From an uncultured Nocardiaceae bacterium (GTDB lineage Bacteria > Actinomycetota > Actinomycetes > Mycobacteriales > Mycobacteriaceae), in assembly GCA_936936565.1 (NCBI GenBank), contig CAKZIX010000142.1:1-20554 (forward strand): a stretch of DNA of 20,554 nucleotides. The letters are read 5' to 3'. Below, piece by piece: positions 13,477 through 20,520 of this stretch. The position numbers and the translations under genes were made by a program. The notes beneath the pieces are model-generated. The model searched no databases. It was not told the origin of the DNA and saw only the letters and a list, made by a program, of their open reading frames with translations. The number at the start of each line of letters is the position of its first letter. Position 1 is the stretch's first letter.

Positions 13477-15177
13477 ATGGACAGCATTGTGATCGGAGCC
13501 GGTGGGTTCATCGGCAGCGCCCTCGTCGCGCACCTGCTCGACGCCGGCCACGCCGTGGGCGCCACGGTCCGCGCCGGTGGCCGCCAACGGCTGCTCGACC
13601 GGCTGGCCCAGCGCGGCGCCGACACCGCACGGCTGACCGTCGTCGACTGCGACATCGCCGTCCCCGGCCTGCAACTGCCCGCGGCCGTCGATGTCGCGTC
13701 GGTCCGCGACGTCTACAACTGCGCGGCCCGCTACGAGTTCGGGCTCGCCCCCGAGGTGGCGCGCGCGGTCAACGTCGACGGTGCCCTGCACGTCGTCGAC
13801 TGGGCGGCGACGTTGCCCGCGCTGCGCCGCCTCGTCCACCTCAGCGGTTTCCGGGCGGCCCTCGACTCCGGCGAAAGCGATTACGCGACAGGCGCATACG
13901 AGGCGTCGAAGGTCGAGGCACACGGTCGCATCCGGGACCGGGCAGGTGAGCTCGGCGTCGCGCTGACCACGGCGCTGCCGGGCGTCGTCGCCGGACCCGG
14001 CCAGTACATCGGCCTGGCCGAACTCGTCGCCGAACTGTGGGCGGGCAAGCTGGTCGCACTGCCGGGCGGCCCGAAAACGCTGCTGCCGCTCGTCGACCTC
14101 GACTACCTCGTCCGCTTCCTGGCACTGCTGCCGACGCTGCCCGAGACGGCGGGCCGGCAGTACCTGGTGCTCGACCAGGACACCCCGGCCCTACCCGAGC
14201 TGGTGGCGCGGGTCGCCGATCATCTGCGTGTCGCGAAGCCGCGGTTCTCCGTGCCGGTGTCGATCCTGGCCCGGTTGCCGCAGCGGCTCACCGGCGCCGA
14301 CGCCGAGCGCCTGTCGTTCATGACCGAGGACCGCTACGACACCGCCGAGTCCGATGCGCTCGCGCAGCGTGCCGGACTCGTCATGCCGCCGATCGACGAC
14401 ACGCTGCGGCGGTGGGCCGACCACTTGGTCGCCAGCCGCGTCGGCGCGGTGGCCGCCGATCCGACGGCCGGCTTCGTCGACGGCACCTGGGTTGCCGGGG
14501 CGCGTCGCGACGCCGACGTCGTCCTGCTGCACGGGCTGCCTCTCGACGGCGAATCCTGGCAGCCCGTCCGGGACCGGCTCGGGGTGCCTGCGGTGTCGAT
14601 CGACCTGCCCGGCACCGGGCGCTCCGCTCCGACCCCGCGCGCGGCCGCCGAATGGCTCGATGCGCACGCGCCGACGCGGCGGCGTCCGGTGCTCGTCGGG
14701 CATTCGCTGGGCGCCGATATCGCCGTGCAGTACGCCGTCGCGCATCCCGACCGGGTGGGTGCGCTGGTCCTGGTGTCTCCGTCCTTCCTGCAGGCGCGCG
14801 CCGGCTGGCCGACCCGATCCCCGCTCGCGGCAATTGCGTTGCGGCACATGTCCGCAGCCCAGTTGGCGCGGCGGCTCGGGGTGCCGGACGGTCCCGCGAT
14901 CCAGAGTGCCGCGGCCAATCTGCACCGCTCCGGGGTCGCGTTCCGGACCGGTGCCACGCTGCGCGAGACCAGCGCGCTCGCACATCGCGAACACCTGCGG
15001 ACGCTGCTCGCCCAGGTCCAGGTGCCGGTCCACATCGTCGTCGGCGCCGACGATCCGCTGGTTTACGAGGTGTCGGCACCCGTGACGGTCGCCGCGGGCG
15101 GCGGGCACTATCCGCAGCTCACGCACCCCGACGTCGTCGCGGCGGTGGTGGCTGCGGCCGTGGGTGCCCGCGTCTGA
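13477..15177 (+). CDS. Fusion of an extended SDR (NAD-dependent epimerase type) and an alpha/beta hydrolase
   Basis: 566 residues, two enzymes in one chain. Residues 1 to about 325 form an extended short-chain dehydrogenase: the nucleotide loop GxxGxxG at G7-G10-G13 and the catalytic Y141-x3-K145 in YEASK. Residues from about 340 are an alpha/beta hydrolase: oxyanion HG in LLHGLPLDG, nucleophile S410 in GHSLG, acid D526 (or D525) in GADDP and H544 in GGGHYP. Both active sites look complete. The start is fixed by AGAGGAG at a good distance. A TetR gene precedes it and shares an operator-like sequence, so expression is probably induced by a substrate. A reaction order of oxidation or reduction followed by hydrolysis (for instance of a lactone or ester) is inference. 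The stop is one base from the end of the convergent membrane-protein gene. Confidence 0.85.
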   Translation: MDSIVIGAGGFIGSALVAHLLDAGHAVGATVRAGGRQRLLDRLAQRGADTARLTVVDCDIAVPGLQLPAAVDVASVRDVYNCAARYEFGLAPEVARAVNVDGALHVVDWAATLPALRRLVHLSGFRAALDSGESDYATGAYEASKVEAHGRIRDRAGELGVALTTALPGVVAGPGQYIGLAELVAELWAGKLVALPGGPKTLLPLVDLDYLVRFLALLPTLPETAGRQYLVLDQDTPALPELVARVADHLRVAKPRFSVPVSILARLPQRLTGADAERLSFMTEDRYDTAESDALAQRAGLVMPPIDDTLRRWADHLVASRVGAVAADPTAGFVDGTWVAGARRDADVVLLHGLPLDGESWQPVRDRLGVPAVSIDLPGTGRSAPTPRAAAEWLDAHAPTRRRPVLVGHSLGADIAVQYAVAHPDRVGALVLVSPSFLQARAGWPTRSPLAAIALRHMSAAQLARRLGVPDGPAIQSAAANLHRSGVAFRTGATLRETSALAHREHLRTLLAQVQVPVHIVVGADDPLVYEVSAPVTVAAGGGHYPQLTHPDVVAAVVAAAVGARV

Positions 15178-15178
15178 G

Positions 15179-15619
15179 CTAGGCCGAGGTGGCGCGCAGC
15201 TTGCGCCCGGCGACCAGCCGCCCGATCCCGACGCCGGCCATCGCGGAGATGAACACCAGCAGCAACGTCCACGCCGCGCCGGAGGTCAATTCGAAGAACA
15301 CGGTGTTGTCGTCGAGGTCGAACCGCGGCAGCCGGTCCACCAGCCACGCCGCCACGGCCGCGACGATGCCGGCGACCGCGGCGGTCTGCAGCCACACCAC
15401 CGTCAGGTCGGCGCCGTCCTCGGGATCCGGGTAGCGGCGCCGGTCCTCGCGGCCGTCGGCAAAGGCCACGGCAAGGGAGACCAGGACGACCACGAGGAGA
15501 CCGATCCAGCGCATCGGCGAGCCGTGGGTGGGCCACTCGAGCTTCGCGAACCCGATCAGGGCCCGCACGAGCACGAACAGCGCGGCCAGGAGCACGCCGC
15601 GAAACAGCCACTTGCTCAT
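15179..15619 (-). CDS. Four-TM membrane protein, B-4DMT family (Rv2536-like)
   Basis: 146 residues. The ATG at 15619 gives MSKWLFRG, matching the M. tuberculosis Rv2536 N-terminus as I recall it; an ATG at 15631 is also in frame. Four membrane helices are visible: GVLLAALFVLVRALIGF, WIGLLVVVLVSLAVAF, TAAVAGIVAAVAAWLV and WTLLLVFISAMAGVGIG, with a charged stretch (DGREDRRRYPDPEDGADL) between the second and third. Databases name such proteins B-4DMT transporters, but the transported compound is unknown. In M. tuberculosis the homologue is also next to pepQ. Its start faces pepQ across 38 bases. Confidence 0.8.
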   Translation of the reverse strand: MSKWLFRGVLLAALFVLVRALIGFAKLEWPTHGSPMRWIGLLVVVLVSLAVAFADGREDRRRYPDPEDGADLTVVWLQTAAVAGIVAAVAAWLVDRLPRFDLDDNTVFFELTSGAAWTLLLVFISAMAGVGIGRLVAGRKLRATSA

Positions 15620-15643
15620 GGCCGACACCATAAACGAGGGCGG

Positions 15644-15650
15644 TACCGTA
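15644..15650. promoter_or_regulatory. Shared, two-way -10 element between membrane protein and pepQ
   Basis: TACCGTA reads TACCGT on the plus strand (eight bases before the pepQ ATG at 15658) and TACGGT on the minus strand (19 bases before the first in-frame ATG, at 15631). Both fit TANNNT. With only 38 bases between the two genes, the promoters must overlap. Confidence 0.4.
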
Positions 15651-15657
15651 GGTGGTC

Positions 15658-16758
15658 ATGTCCAGCGATGAGGTGCGGCCCGACTTCGCCGCGCGGCGCG
15701 CAGCACTGCGCAACGCGTTCGACGAGTTCGATGCGCTGCTCGTCACGAACCTGCTCAACATCCGCTATCTGACCGGGTTCACCGGCTCGAACGCGGCGCT
15801 GCTGGTGCACCGCGACGGCGATGCCGCCTCGCTGATCTGCACCGATGGCCGCTATCTGACGCAGGTGGCCGCGCAGGTGCCCGACCTGCGCGCGGAGATC
15901 GATCGGGCCAGCGCCCGGCGGCTGGTGGCGTACGCCAACGAATCGGTGCGGGCCGCGATCGGCTACGAGAGTCACGTCGTCACCGTCGATCAGCTGCTGG
16001 TGTTCCAGCAGGCCGGTCCGGACCTGACGTTGCGGCGCGCGCCGCGGCGGGTCGAGGCACTGCGCGAGGTGAAGGACGAGTTCGAGATTGCGCGGCTACG
16101 GACGGCGTGTGCGGCCGCCGACGCGGGGCTGGCGGCGTTGCTTGCGGGCGGGGGGCTGCGGCCGGGACGCACCGAGCGCGAGGTGGCCCGCGAGCTCGAG
16201 TTCCAGATGTTCGCCCACGGCGCGCACGGCATCGCGTTCGAGACCATCGTCGCGGCGGGCGCGAACTCGGCGGTGCCGCATCACCGCCCCACCGACGCCG
16301 TGCTCGCCACCGGCGATTTCGTGAAGTTCGACTTCGGCGCCGTCGTCGACGGCTACCACTCGGACATGACGCGCACCTTCGTGCTGGGCCGCGCGGCCGA
16401 TTGGCAGCGCGAGGTCTACGACCTGGTCGCCCGGGCTCAGGCGGCCGGGCGCGCGGCGCTCACCCCTGGTGTTGCGCTCGCCGAAGTCGACTCCGCGGCC
16501 CGCGCCGTGATCGCCGACGCGGGGCACGGCGAGCTGTTCCTGCACGGACTCGGTCACGGTGTGGGCCTGGAGATCCACGAAGCGCCGGGCATCGGCAAAG
16601 GCGCCCCCGGTACACTGCTCAGCGGCGCGGCAGTGACCGTCGAACCAGGCGTGTACTTCTCCGGACGCGGTGGTGTACGGATCGAAGACACCCTCGTGGT
16701 CCGCGAGCACGAACCGGAGTTGCTCACGCGCACCAGCAAAGACTTCACCGTGGTTTAA
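15658..16758 (+). CDS. pepQ: Xaa-Pro peptidase, M24 family
   Basis: Cytoplasmic metallopeptidase that removes or splits residues next to proline (aminopeptidase P / prolidase type). 366 residues. ATG at 15658 is preferred to GTG at 15652 because TACCGT stands at leaderless distance. The N-terminal creatinase-like domain includes LLVTNLLNIRYLTGFTGSNA; the C-terminal pita-bread domain has all five metal ligands: D225 and D236 (FDFGAVVDGYHSDMTRTF), H300 (HGLGHGVGLE), E329 (TVEPGVYF) and E343 (VRIEDT). It is followed after eight bases by efp, the normal order in Mycobacteriales, and likely begins the pepQ-efp-nusB operon. Confidence 0.95.
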   Translation: MSSDEVRPDFAARRAALRNAFDEFDALLVTNLLNIRYLTGFTGSNAALLVHRDGDAASLICTDGRYLTQVAAQVPDLRAEIDRASARRLVAYANESVRAAIGYESHVVTVDQLLVFQQAGPDLTLRRAPRRVEALREVKDEFEIARLRTACAAADAGLAALLAGGGLRPGRTEREVARELEFQMFAHGAHGIAFETIVAAGANSAVPHHRPTDAVLATGDFVKFDFGAVVDGYHSDMTRTFVLGRAADWQREVYDLVARAQAAGRAALTPGVALAEVDSAARAVIADAGHGELFLHGLGHGVGLEIHEAPGIGKGAPGTLLSGAAVTVEPGVYFSGRGGVRIEDTLVVREHEPELLTRTSKDFTVV

Positions 16759-16766
16759 GGAGAACA

Positions 16767-17330
16767 GTGGCGGACACCAGCGATTTCAAGAACGGTCTCG
16801 TGCTGAAGATCGATGGCAACCTGCAGCAGATCATCGAGTTCCAGCACGTCAAGCCGGGCAAGGGGCCCGCGTTCGTGCGCACCAAGCTCAAGAACGTGCT
16901 GTCGGGCAAGGTCGTCGACAAGACCTTCAACGCCGGGGTGAAGGTGGAGACGGCCACCGTCGACCGCCGCGACATGAGCTACCTCTACCACGACGGCAGC
17001 GACTACATCTTCATGGACGGCCAGACCTTCGACCAGATCTCGATCAGCGAAGAAACGGTCGGCGACGGCGCGCGCTTCCTGCTCGAGAACATGACGGTCA
17101 ACGTCGCCACGCACGAGGGCGAGCCGCTGTTCGTCGAACTGCCGGTCACCGTGGAACTCGTTGTGCAGCACACCGATCCGGGCCTGCAGGGCGACCGCTC
17201 GACCGGTGGCACCAAGCCGGCCACGCTCGAGACCGGCGCCGAGGTGCAGGTGCCGCTGTTCATCAACACCGGCGACAAGCTCAAGATCGATTCGCGCGAC
17301 GGCAACTACCTGGGCCGTGTGAATGCGTGA
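16767..17330 (+). CDS. efp: Elongation factor P
   Basis: Binds between the ribosomal P and E sites and rescues stalling at polyproline runs. 187 residues, the standard length. GTG at 16767 has AAGGAG (16757-16762) four bases upstream, overlapping the pepQ stop. The KOW-like N-domain carries K32 in KPGKGPAF, the tip position that is modified in some bacteria; the two OB domains follow (VGDGARFLLENM..., then PLFINTGDKLKIDSRDGNYL). Its TGA overlaps the nusB GTG by four bases. Confidence 0.98.
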   Translation: MADTSDFKNGLVLKIDGNLQQIIEFQHVKPGKGPAFVRTKLKNVLSGKVVDKTFNAGVKVETATVDRRDMSYLYHDGSDYIFMDGQTFDQISISEETVGDGARFLLENMTVNVATHEGEPLFVELPVTVELVVQHTDPGLQGDRSTGGTKPATLETGAEVQVPLFINTGDKLKIDSRDGNYLGRVNA

Positions 17331-17815
17331 GTGACATCAAGCGCCACGGCGCGCGCCACAAGGCGCGCAAGCGAGCCGTGGATCTGCTGTTCGAGGCCGA
17401 AGCGCGCGGTGTCGACCTCGACGACCTGGTCGTCGAGCGCCGCGAGCTCGCCCTCGCCGACGATTCCGTGCCGCCGGTGAGCGAGTACACCGCCACCTTG
17501 GTGCGCGGGGTTGCCACCGATCAAGATCGCATCGACCGCACGATCATCGATCATCTGCAGGATTGGACGCTGCCGCGCCTGCCCGCGGTGGATCGCGCCA
17601 TCTTACGGCTGGCAGTGTGGGAGTTGTTCCACGCCGACGACGTGCCGCCCGTCGTGGTCGTCGACGAAGCCGTCGAACTGGCCAAAGAGCTGTCCACCGA
17701 CGACTCGCCGGCCTTCGTCAACGGCATCCTCGGCCAAATCGTGCTCGTTGCCGAGCACGTGCGGCGAGCGGCAGCTGCGACGCAGTCGCAGGTGCCGCCG
17801 AGCCGCACGGATTAG
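17327..17815 (+). CDS. nusB: Transcription antitermination factor NusB
   Basis: RNA-binding partner of NusE (ribosomal protein S10) in rRNA antitermination. 162 residues; GTG at 17327 overlaps the efp stop (GTGA). Family features: the N-terminal basic RHGARHKARKRAVDLLFEAE, then VRGVATDQDRIDRTI, AVDRAILRLAVWEL and VDEAVELAKEL..SPAFVNGILG. The conserved protein ends around LVAEHVRR; the last dozen residues (ATQSQVPPSRTD) are encoded by the first unit of a 61-bp tandem repeat and are probably not ancestral. This is the last gene of the pepQ-efp-nusB run. Confidence 0.95.
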   Translation: MSDIKRHGARHKARKRAVDLLFEAEARGVDLDDLVVERRELALADDSVPPVSEYTATLVRGVATDQDRIDRTIIDHLQDWTLPRLPAVDRAILRLAVWELFHADDVPPVVVVDEAVELAKELSTDDSPAFVNGILGQIVLVAEHVRRAAAATQSQVPPSRTD

Positions 17816-17937
17816 ACGCTGTCGGCGAGCGGGGGTTGCGACGCAGTCGCAGGTGCCGCCGAGCCGCACGGATTAGACGCTGTCGGAGGGCGGGGGTTGC
17901 GACGCAGTCGCAGGTGCCGCCGAGCCGCACGGATTAG
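17763..17937. repeat. 61-bp tandem repeat, about 2.9 units, with three-frame stops
   Basis: The core starting GCGACGCAGTCGCAGGTGCC and ending GGATTAG occurs at 17777, 17838 and 17899, exactly 61 bases apart. The cores are identical; the linkers differ slightly (GTCGGCGAGCGGGGG versus GTCGGAGGGCGGGGG). Each unit contains the small dyad GCGAC-GCA-GTCGC and a TAG. As 61 is one more than a multiple of three, the three units put TQSQVPPSRTD-stop into all three plus-strand frames (stops at 17815, 17876 and 17937). The array fills the gap between convergent nusB and the FMN reductase. Confidence 0.95.
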
Positions 17938-18461
17938 CCGCGGTCCGCCGGGCCCGCCTCGGTCAACACCGTGAGCGCGGCCGCCAGCTGTAACCGGTGC
18001 TGTTCGCCGATCAGGGTGCCGTCGGCATCGATGTCGGTGCGGCCCACGGGCATTCGCAGGCAGGCGGCATCGACGACGCGCGCCTGGAGGTAGCCCAGCA
18101 CGGTGCGCAACGTGTCGTGTGCGCCGTCCCCGCGGCCTGCGGCGGCGACCTGGATCCACGCGGTCGGCTTGTCTGTCAGTGCGGTCGAGCCGACCAGCCA
18201 GTCGAGCAGATTCTTCAGGCTGCCCGGCAACGTCCCGGCGTATTCGGGCGTGCAGAACAGCACGGCGTCGGACTGGGTGACCGCATCGCGCAGGGCCGCA
18301 ACGGGTTCCGGCAGCGGATCGCGATCGTCGTCCGGGTTGAACGCGGGCAGCGCGGACAGGCCGTCGTAGAGCACCGCGGGTGTCGATTCGGCGGCGGTGC
18401 GCAAGGTGGCGGTGTTGGTGGAGCCGGATCGGGTGCTGCCAGAGATCATCAACACGGTCAT
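17934..18461 (-). CDS. NADPH-dependent FMN reductase family flavoprotein
   Basis: Flavodoxin-fold reductase (quinone, azo or chromate-type substrates known in the family). 175 residues from ATG at 18461. The phosphate-binding loop is SGSTRSGSTN near the N-terminus, and the flavin-binding PEYAGTLPGSLKNLLDWL is typical. The TAA stop (17936-17934) lies inside the last repeat unit, so the very C-terminus touches the repeat edge but is not made of it. No Shine-Dalgarno sequence is seen. The exact substrate cannot be read from sequence. Confidence 0.9.
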   Translation of the reverse strand: MTVLMISGSTRSGSTNTATLRTAAESTPAVLYDGLSALPAFNPDDDRDPLPEPVAALRDAVTQSDAVLFCTPEYAGTLPGSLKNLLDWLVGSTALTDKPTAWIQVAAAGRGDGAHDTLRTVLGYLQARVVDAACLRMPVGRTDIDADGTLIGEQHRLQLAAALTVLTEAGPADRG

Positions 18462-18510
18462 GCTTCGTGCAAGGACGTTGGCAGAGCTGGCATTCCCACC
18501 CGCCCAGCGG

Positions 18511-18534
18511 GGCCGGGCCGGCTTGGACCCGGCC
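18511..18534 (-). terminator. Hairpin after the exported-protein gene
   Basis: GGCCGGG pairs perfectly with CCCGGCC around a 10-base loop, 20 bases past the TAG of the upstream minus-strand gene (18555). There is no T-run, which is common in actinobacterial terminators but weakens the call. Confidence 0.35.
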
Positions 18535-18554
18535 GCCGCGAGGGGAGATTCTGC

Positions 18555-19193
18555 CTACCCGAGTACCGCACCCAGCGACGGCCAGAAGATCGTGCTCTTC
18601 ACGTACTGATACCCGTCGGGGTGCTGGTCGCTGACCGGGACGGGCCAGCGGTGCCACAGCGAGCCGTAGACGGCGGCGACGATGGTGCCGGTGCCGGTGT
18701 CGAGTTTCGGCGTGCGGATCGAGGTGTCCACCGGCACGTCCTGGTGCTCGACGAGCTGGTTGCTGCCGCTGCGGCCGTTGGCGAGGTTGAACCACATGAC
18801 GTCCATGCGGGCGCCGCCTTGGTTCGGTGAGATGGTGCCTGGCCCGCCGAAGAACCCGAAGCGGAAGCCGTCGATGCCCAGCGCGATTCCGGAGCCGTAG
18901 AGCTGGCCGGTGGCCGGATCGAGACGCCCGGTATCGGAGTACGCGGGCACCTGGAACACCTGTGCGGGCAGCGCCGCGCGTTGTGGTGCCATCGTCTTCG
19001 GGGCGGCGAGCAACCGTTCCATGGCGGCGATGGCTTCGGGGTTGCCGCTGGCGACAGCGGCGGCGTGCAGTTTGTGCGCGGCGTCGTTCCAGTCGACGAC
19101 GGGTTGCGCGGTGGCCGGTGCAGTGAGAACGACCGCCGCGGATGCGGCGGCGAAGAACGCGGCGCCGAGGCGCCGTACGCGGGGCAAACCCAT
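18555..19193 (-). CDS. Secreted protein of unknown function
   Basis: 212 residues; not recognised. ATG at 19193 is chosen because AAGGAG stands six bases upstream; a longer frame to 19250 adds only polar sequence. A clear signal peptide: basic MGLPRVRRL, hydrophobic core to about residue 24, and a likely cut after A29 in APATA-QP. The mature part has a helical start (DWNDAAHKLHAAAVASGNPE, then AIAAMERLLAAP), then Gly-rich, probably beta-structured sequence (GSGIALGIDGFRFGFFGG, WFNLANGRSGSNQLVEHQDV) and a C-terminus with many aromatics (YGSLWHRWPVPVSDQHPDGY). It has no cysteines that I can see and no enzyme motif. It is read in the same direction as the serpin 56 bases upstream. Confidence 0.75.
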   Translation of the reverse strand: MGLPRVRRLGAAFFAAASAAVVLTAPATAQPVVDWNDAAHKLHAAAVASGNPEAIAAMERLLAAPKTMAPQRAALPAQVFQVPAYSDTGRLDPATGQLYGSGIALGIDGFRFGFFGGPGTISPNQGGARMDVMWFNLANGRSGSNQLVEHQDVPVDTSIRTPKLDTGTGTIVAAVYGSLWHRWPVPVSDQHPDGYQYVKSTIFWPSLGAVLG

Positions 19194-19249
19194 TCCAGCT
19201 CCTTGTGGTCGATCGGTCCTACGGTGTGTGACCGTAACCACGCGCTGCA

Positions 19250-20180
19250 CTAGTTCGTGGCGGAAATGCGGCCGCCGACGATAACGAGTCCGCTACTTCG
19301 ATGAACCGCGATGAAGCAGAAGGGCGGCTCGAAGTCGATCTCCAGCAGGCGCACCAGGTGCTCGTCGGGCAGGGGCGCGCTGCCGGCGAGAAATGCGAAC
19401 GCCGTGATCACGGCCGCGCGAAATCCCGTGGCGGAGAACTGTGCTCGCACGGATTGGCGGCCCCGTGACAGTGCGGTGTCCGGGGCGAGCCCAGGGAAGT
19501 GTCCGCGCGTGGCGTCCAGTGCCGTGCGTAGCCCGAAGAGATCCACGTGGTCGGTGAGGTCGTGGGCGTCGCTGATGTCGAACGCGGGGACCGTCAGCCG
19601 GAACAGATCTCCGGGTGTCGCTGCGGACACTTCGCGGACCCGCAGGCCGGGCCGATCGGTGCCGATCGGCAGCTCGCTCGCGGGCATGGCGGCAACGTCT
19701 CCCGCGAGTGCGGCGATGCCGGTGCCGAGCGTGTCGGCGCCGCTGAGCAGGTGGACGTCCAAGTCGTCGCGGCCCTCGACGATCACCCGGATCACGTTGT
19801 CGCCCAAGATGTCTGCGCTGCGCTGGGCGCCGTAACGGTGGAGCGTGCCGTCGGTGTCGGTGAACGGGGTCACCCATTCGGTTTCCGCGGCGAGTGCGGT
19901 GGCCAGGATGAGCAGGTCGCTCGGCTGCAGCTGCAGCGGGAACGCGGGGATCATGCCGCGGGTGTGGGCCGCGGCCCAGGCGTCGAGAGCGCTCTGGTCG
20001 GTGATGGGTGCGACGATGCCGTCCGGCAGCCGCGCGCGCAGCGTGCGCAGCGCGGCGTGCAGCGAGTTGAGCTGGAAGCTGTCGTCCAGCGTGTCGGCAT
20101 TCGCAAAGAGCATGCCCTCGATGCCCTGCAGCTCCTTCGCCAGCTCGTCGAGACGCGCCAGACGCCCCGCCCGCTCCTGC
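19250..20180 (-). CDS. Serpin-family protein, N-terminus replaced
   Basis: C-terminal three-quarters of an actinobacterial serpin (serine protease inhibitor fold; not all bacterial members inhibit). Supporting features: LDAWAAAHTRGMIPAFPLQL with LLILATALAAETEWVTPF (helix and strand region before the breach), FRLTVPAFDISDAHDL, a GRQSVRAQFSATGFRAAVIT reactive-loop-like region before AFAFLAG, and the family C-terminal pattern FEPPFCFIAVHRSSGLVIVG. The usual serpin N-terminal helices cannot be found; instead the frame runs up into a charged helix (EQERAGRLARLDELAKELQG) of unknown origin and then CysA sequence. No start codon can be assigned to the native gene. Confidence 0.7.
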
Positions 20181-20385
20181 TCGACCTTGGCCTTGACCTC
20201 GGCCTTCGGCTTCTTGCGGATCTTCAGGCCGAACGCGACGTTGTCGAACACCGTCATGTGGCGGAACAGCGCGTAGTGCTGGAACACGAAGCCGACCTGG
20301 CGCTCGCGCACGTCCGTCCCGGTGGCGTCCTCGCCGTGGAAGAGCACCGTGCCGCTGTCCGGCACCTCGAGCCCCGCGATGATGC
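20180..20385 (-). pseudogene. cysA: Fragment of a sulfate ABC transporter ATPase (CysA-like)
   Basis: About 65 residues in frame with the flanking pieces: LLRIIAGLEVPDSGTVLFHG, RERQVGFVFQHYALFRHMTV, FDNVAFGLKIRKKPKAEVKA. This is the stretch from just after Walker A through the Q-loop of CysA, in a proteobacterial style. Walker A, the LSGGQ signature and Walker B are all missing, so it cannot be a working ATPase. It shares LLRIIA with the MarR piece at the junction. Confidence 0.8.
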
Positions 20386-20515
20386 GCAAGAGCGCGAGTT
20401 GGCCGCCCGTCACGTCGTAGTCTCGGTGCAGCTCAGCGTTGAACGCGGCGAAGGCCTGCTCGAGCTCCCACCATGCACGCACAGTGGAGATTGCCTCGGA
20501 ATCGTTATGTGTCAC
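20380..20515 (-). pseudogene. MarR-family regulator, N-terminal fragment
   Basis: About 46 residues: a GTG start at 20515, then acidic MTHNDSEAIS, a first helix RAWWELEQAFAAFNAELHRD and YDVTGGQLALLRII, the normal MarR lead into the winged helix. The DNA-binding wing is missing because the frame turns into CysA sequence. The promoter (TAGATT, minus strand 20527-20522) and a 17-base palindrome at the start are intact, so this is the true 5' end of a gene. Confidence 0.65.
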
Positions 20516-20520
20516 ATAAC
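20504..20520 (-). promoter_or_regulatory. 17-bp perfect palindrome at the marR start (operator)
   Basis: Plus strand GTTATGTGTCACATAAC: two perfect 8-base arms around one base. It covers the GTG start (20515) and lies just after a TAGATT -10 box placed at -12 to -7 for a leaderless transcript. MarR proteins typically bind such palindromes at their own promoters. Confidence 0.6.

Noticed and set aside
17763..17937. CRISPR array
   Set aside because: The repeated cores are separated by nearly identical linkers rather than unique spacers, and no cas gene is present.
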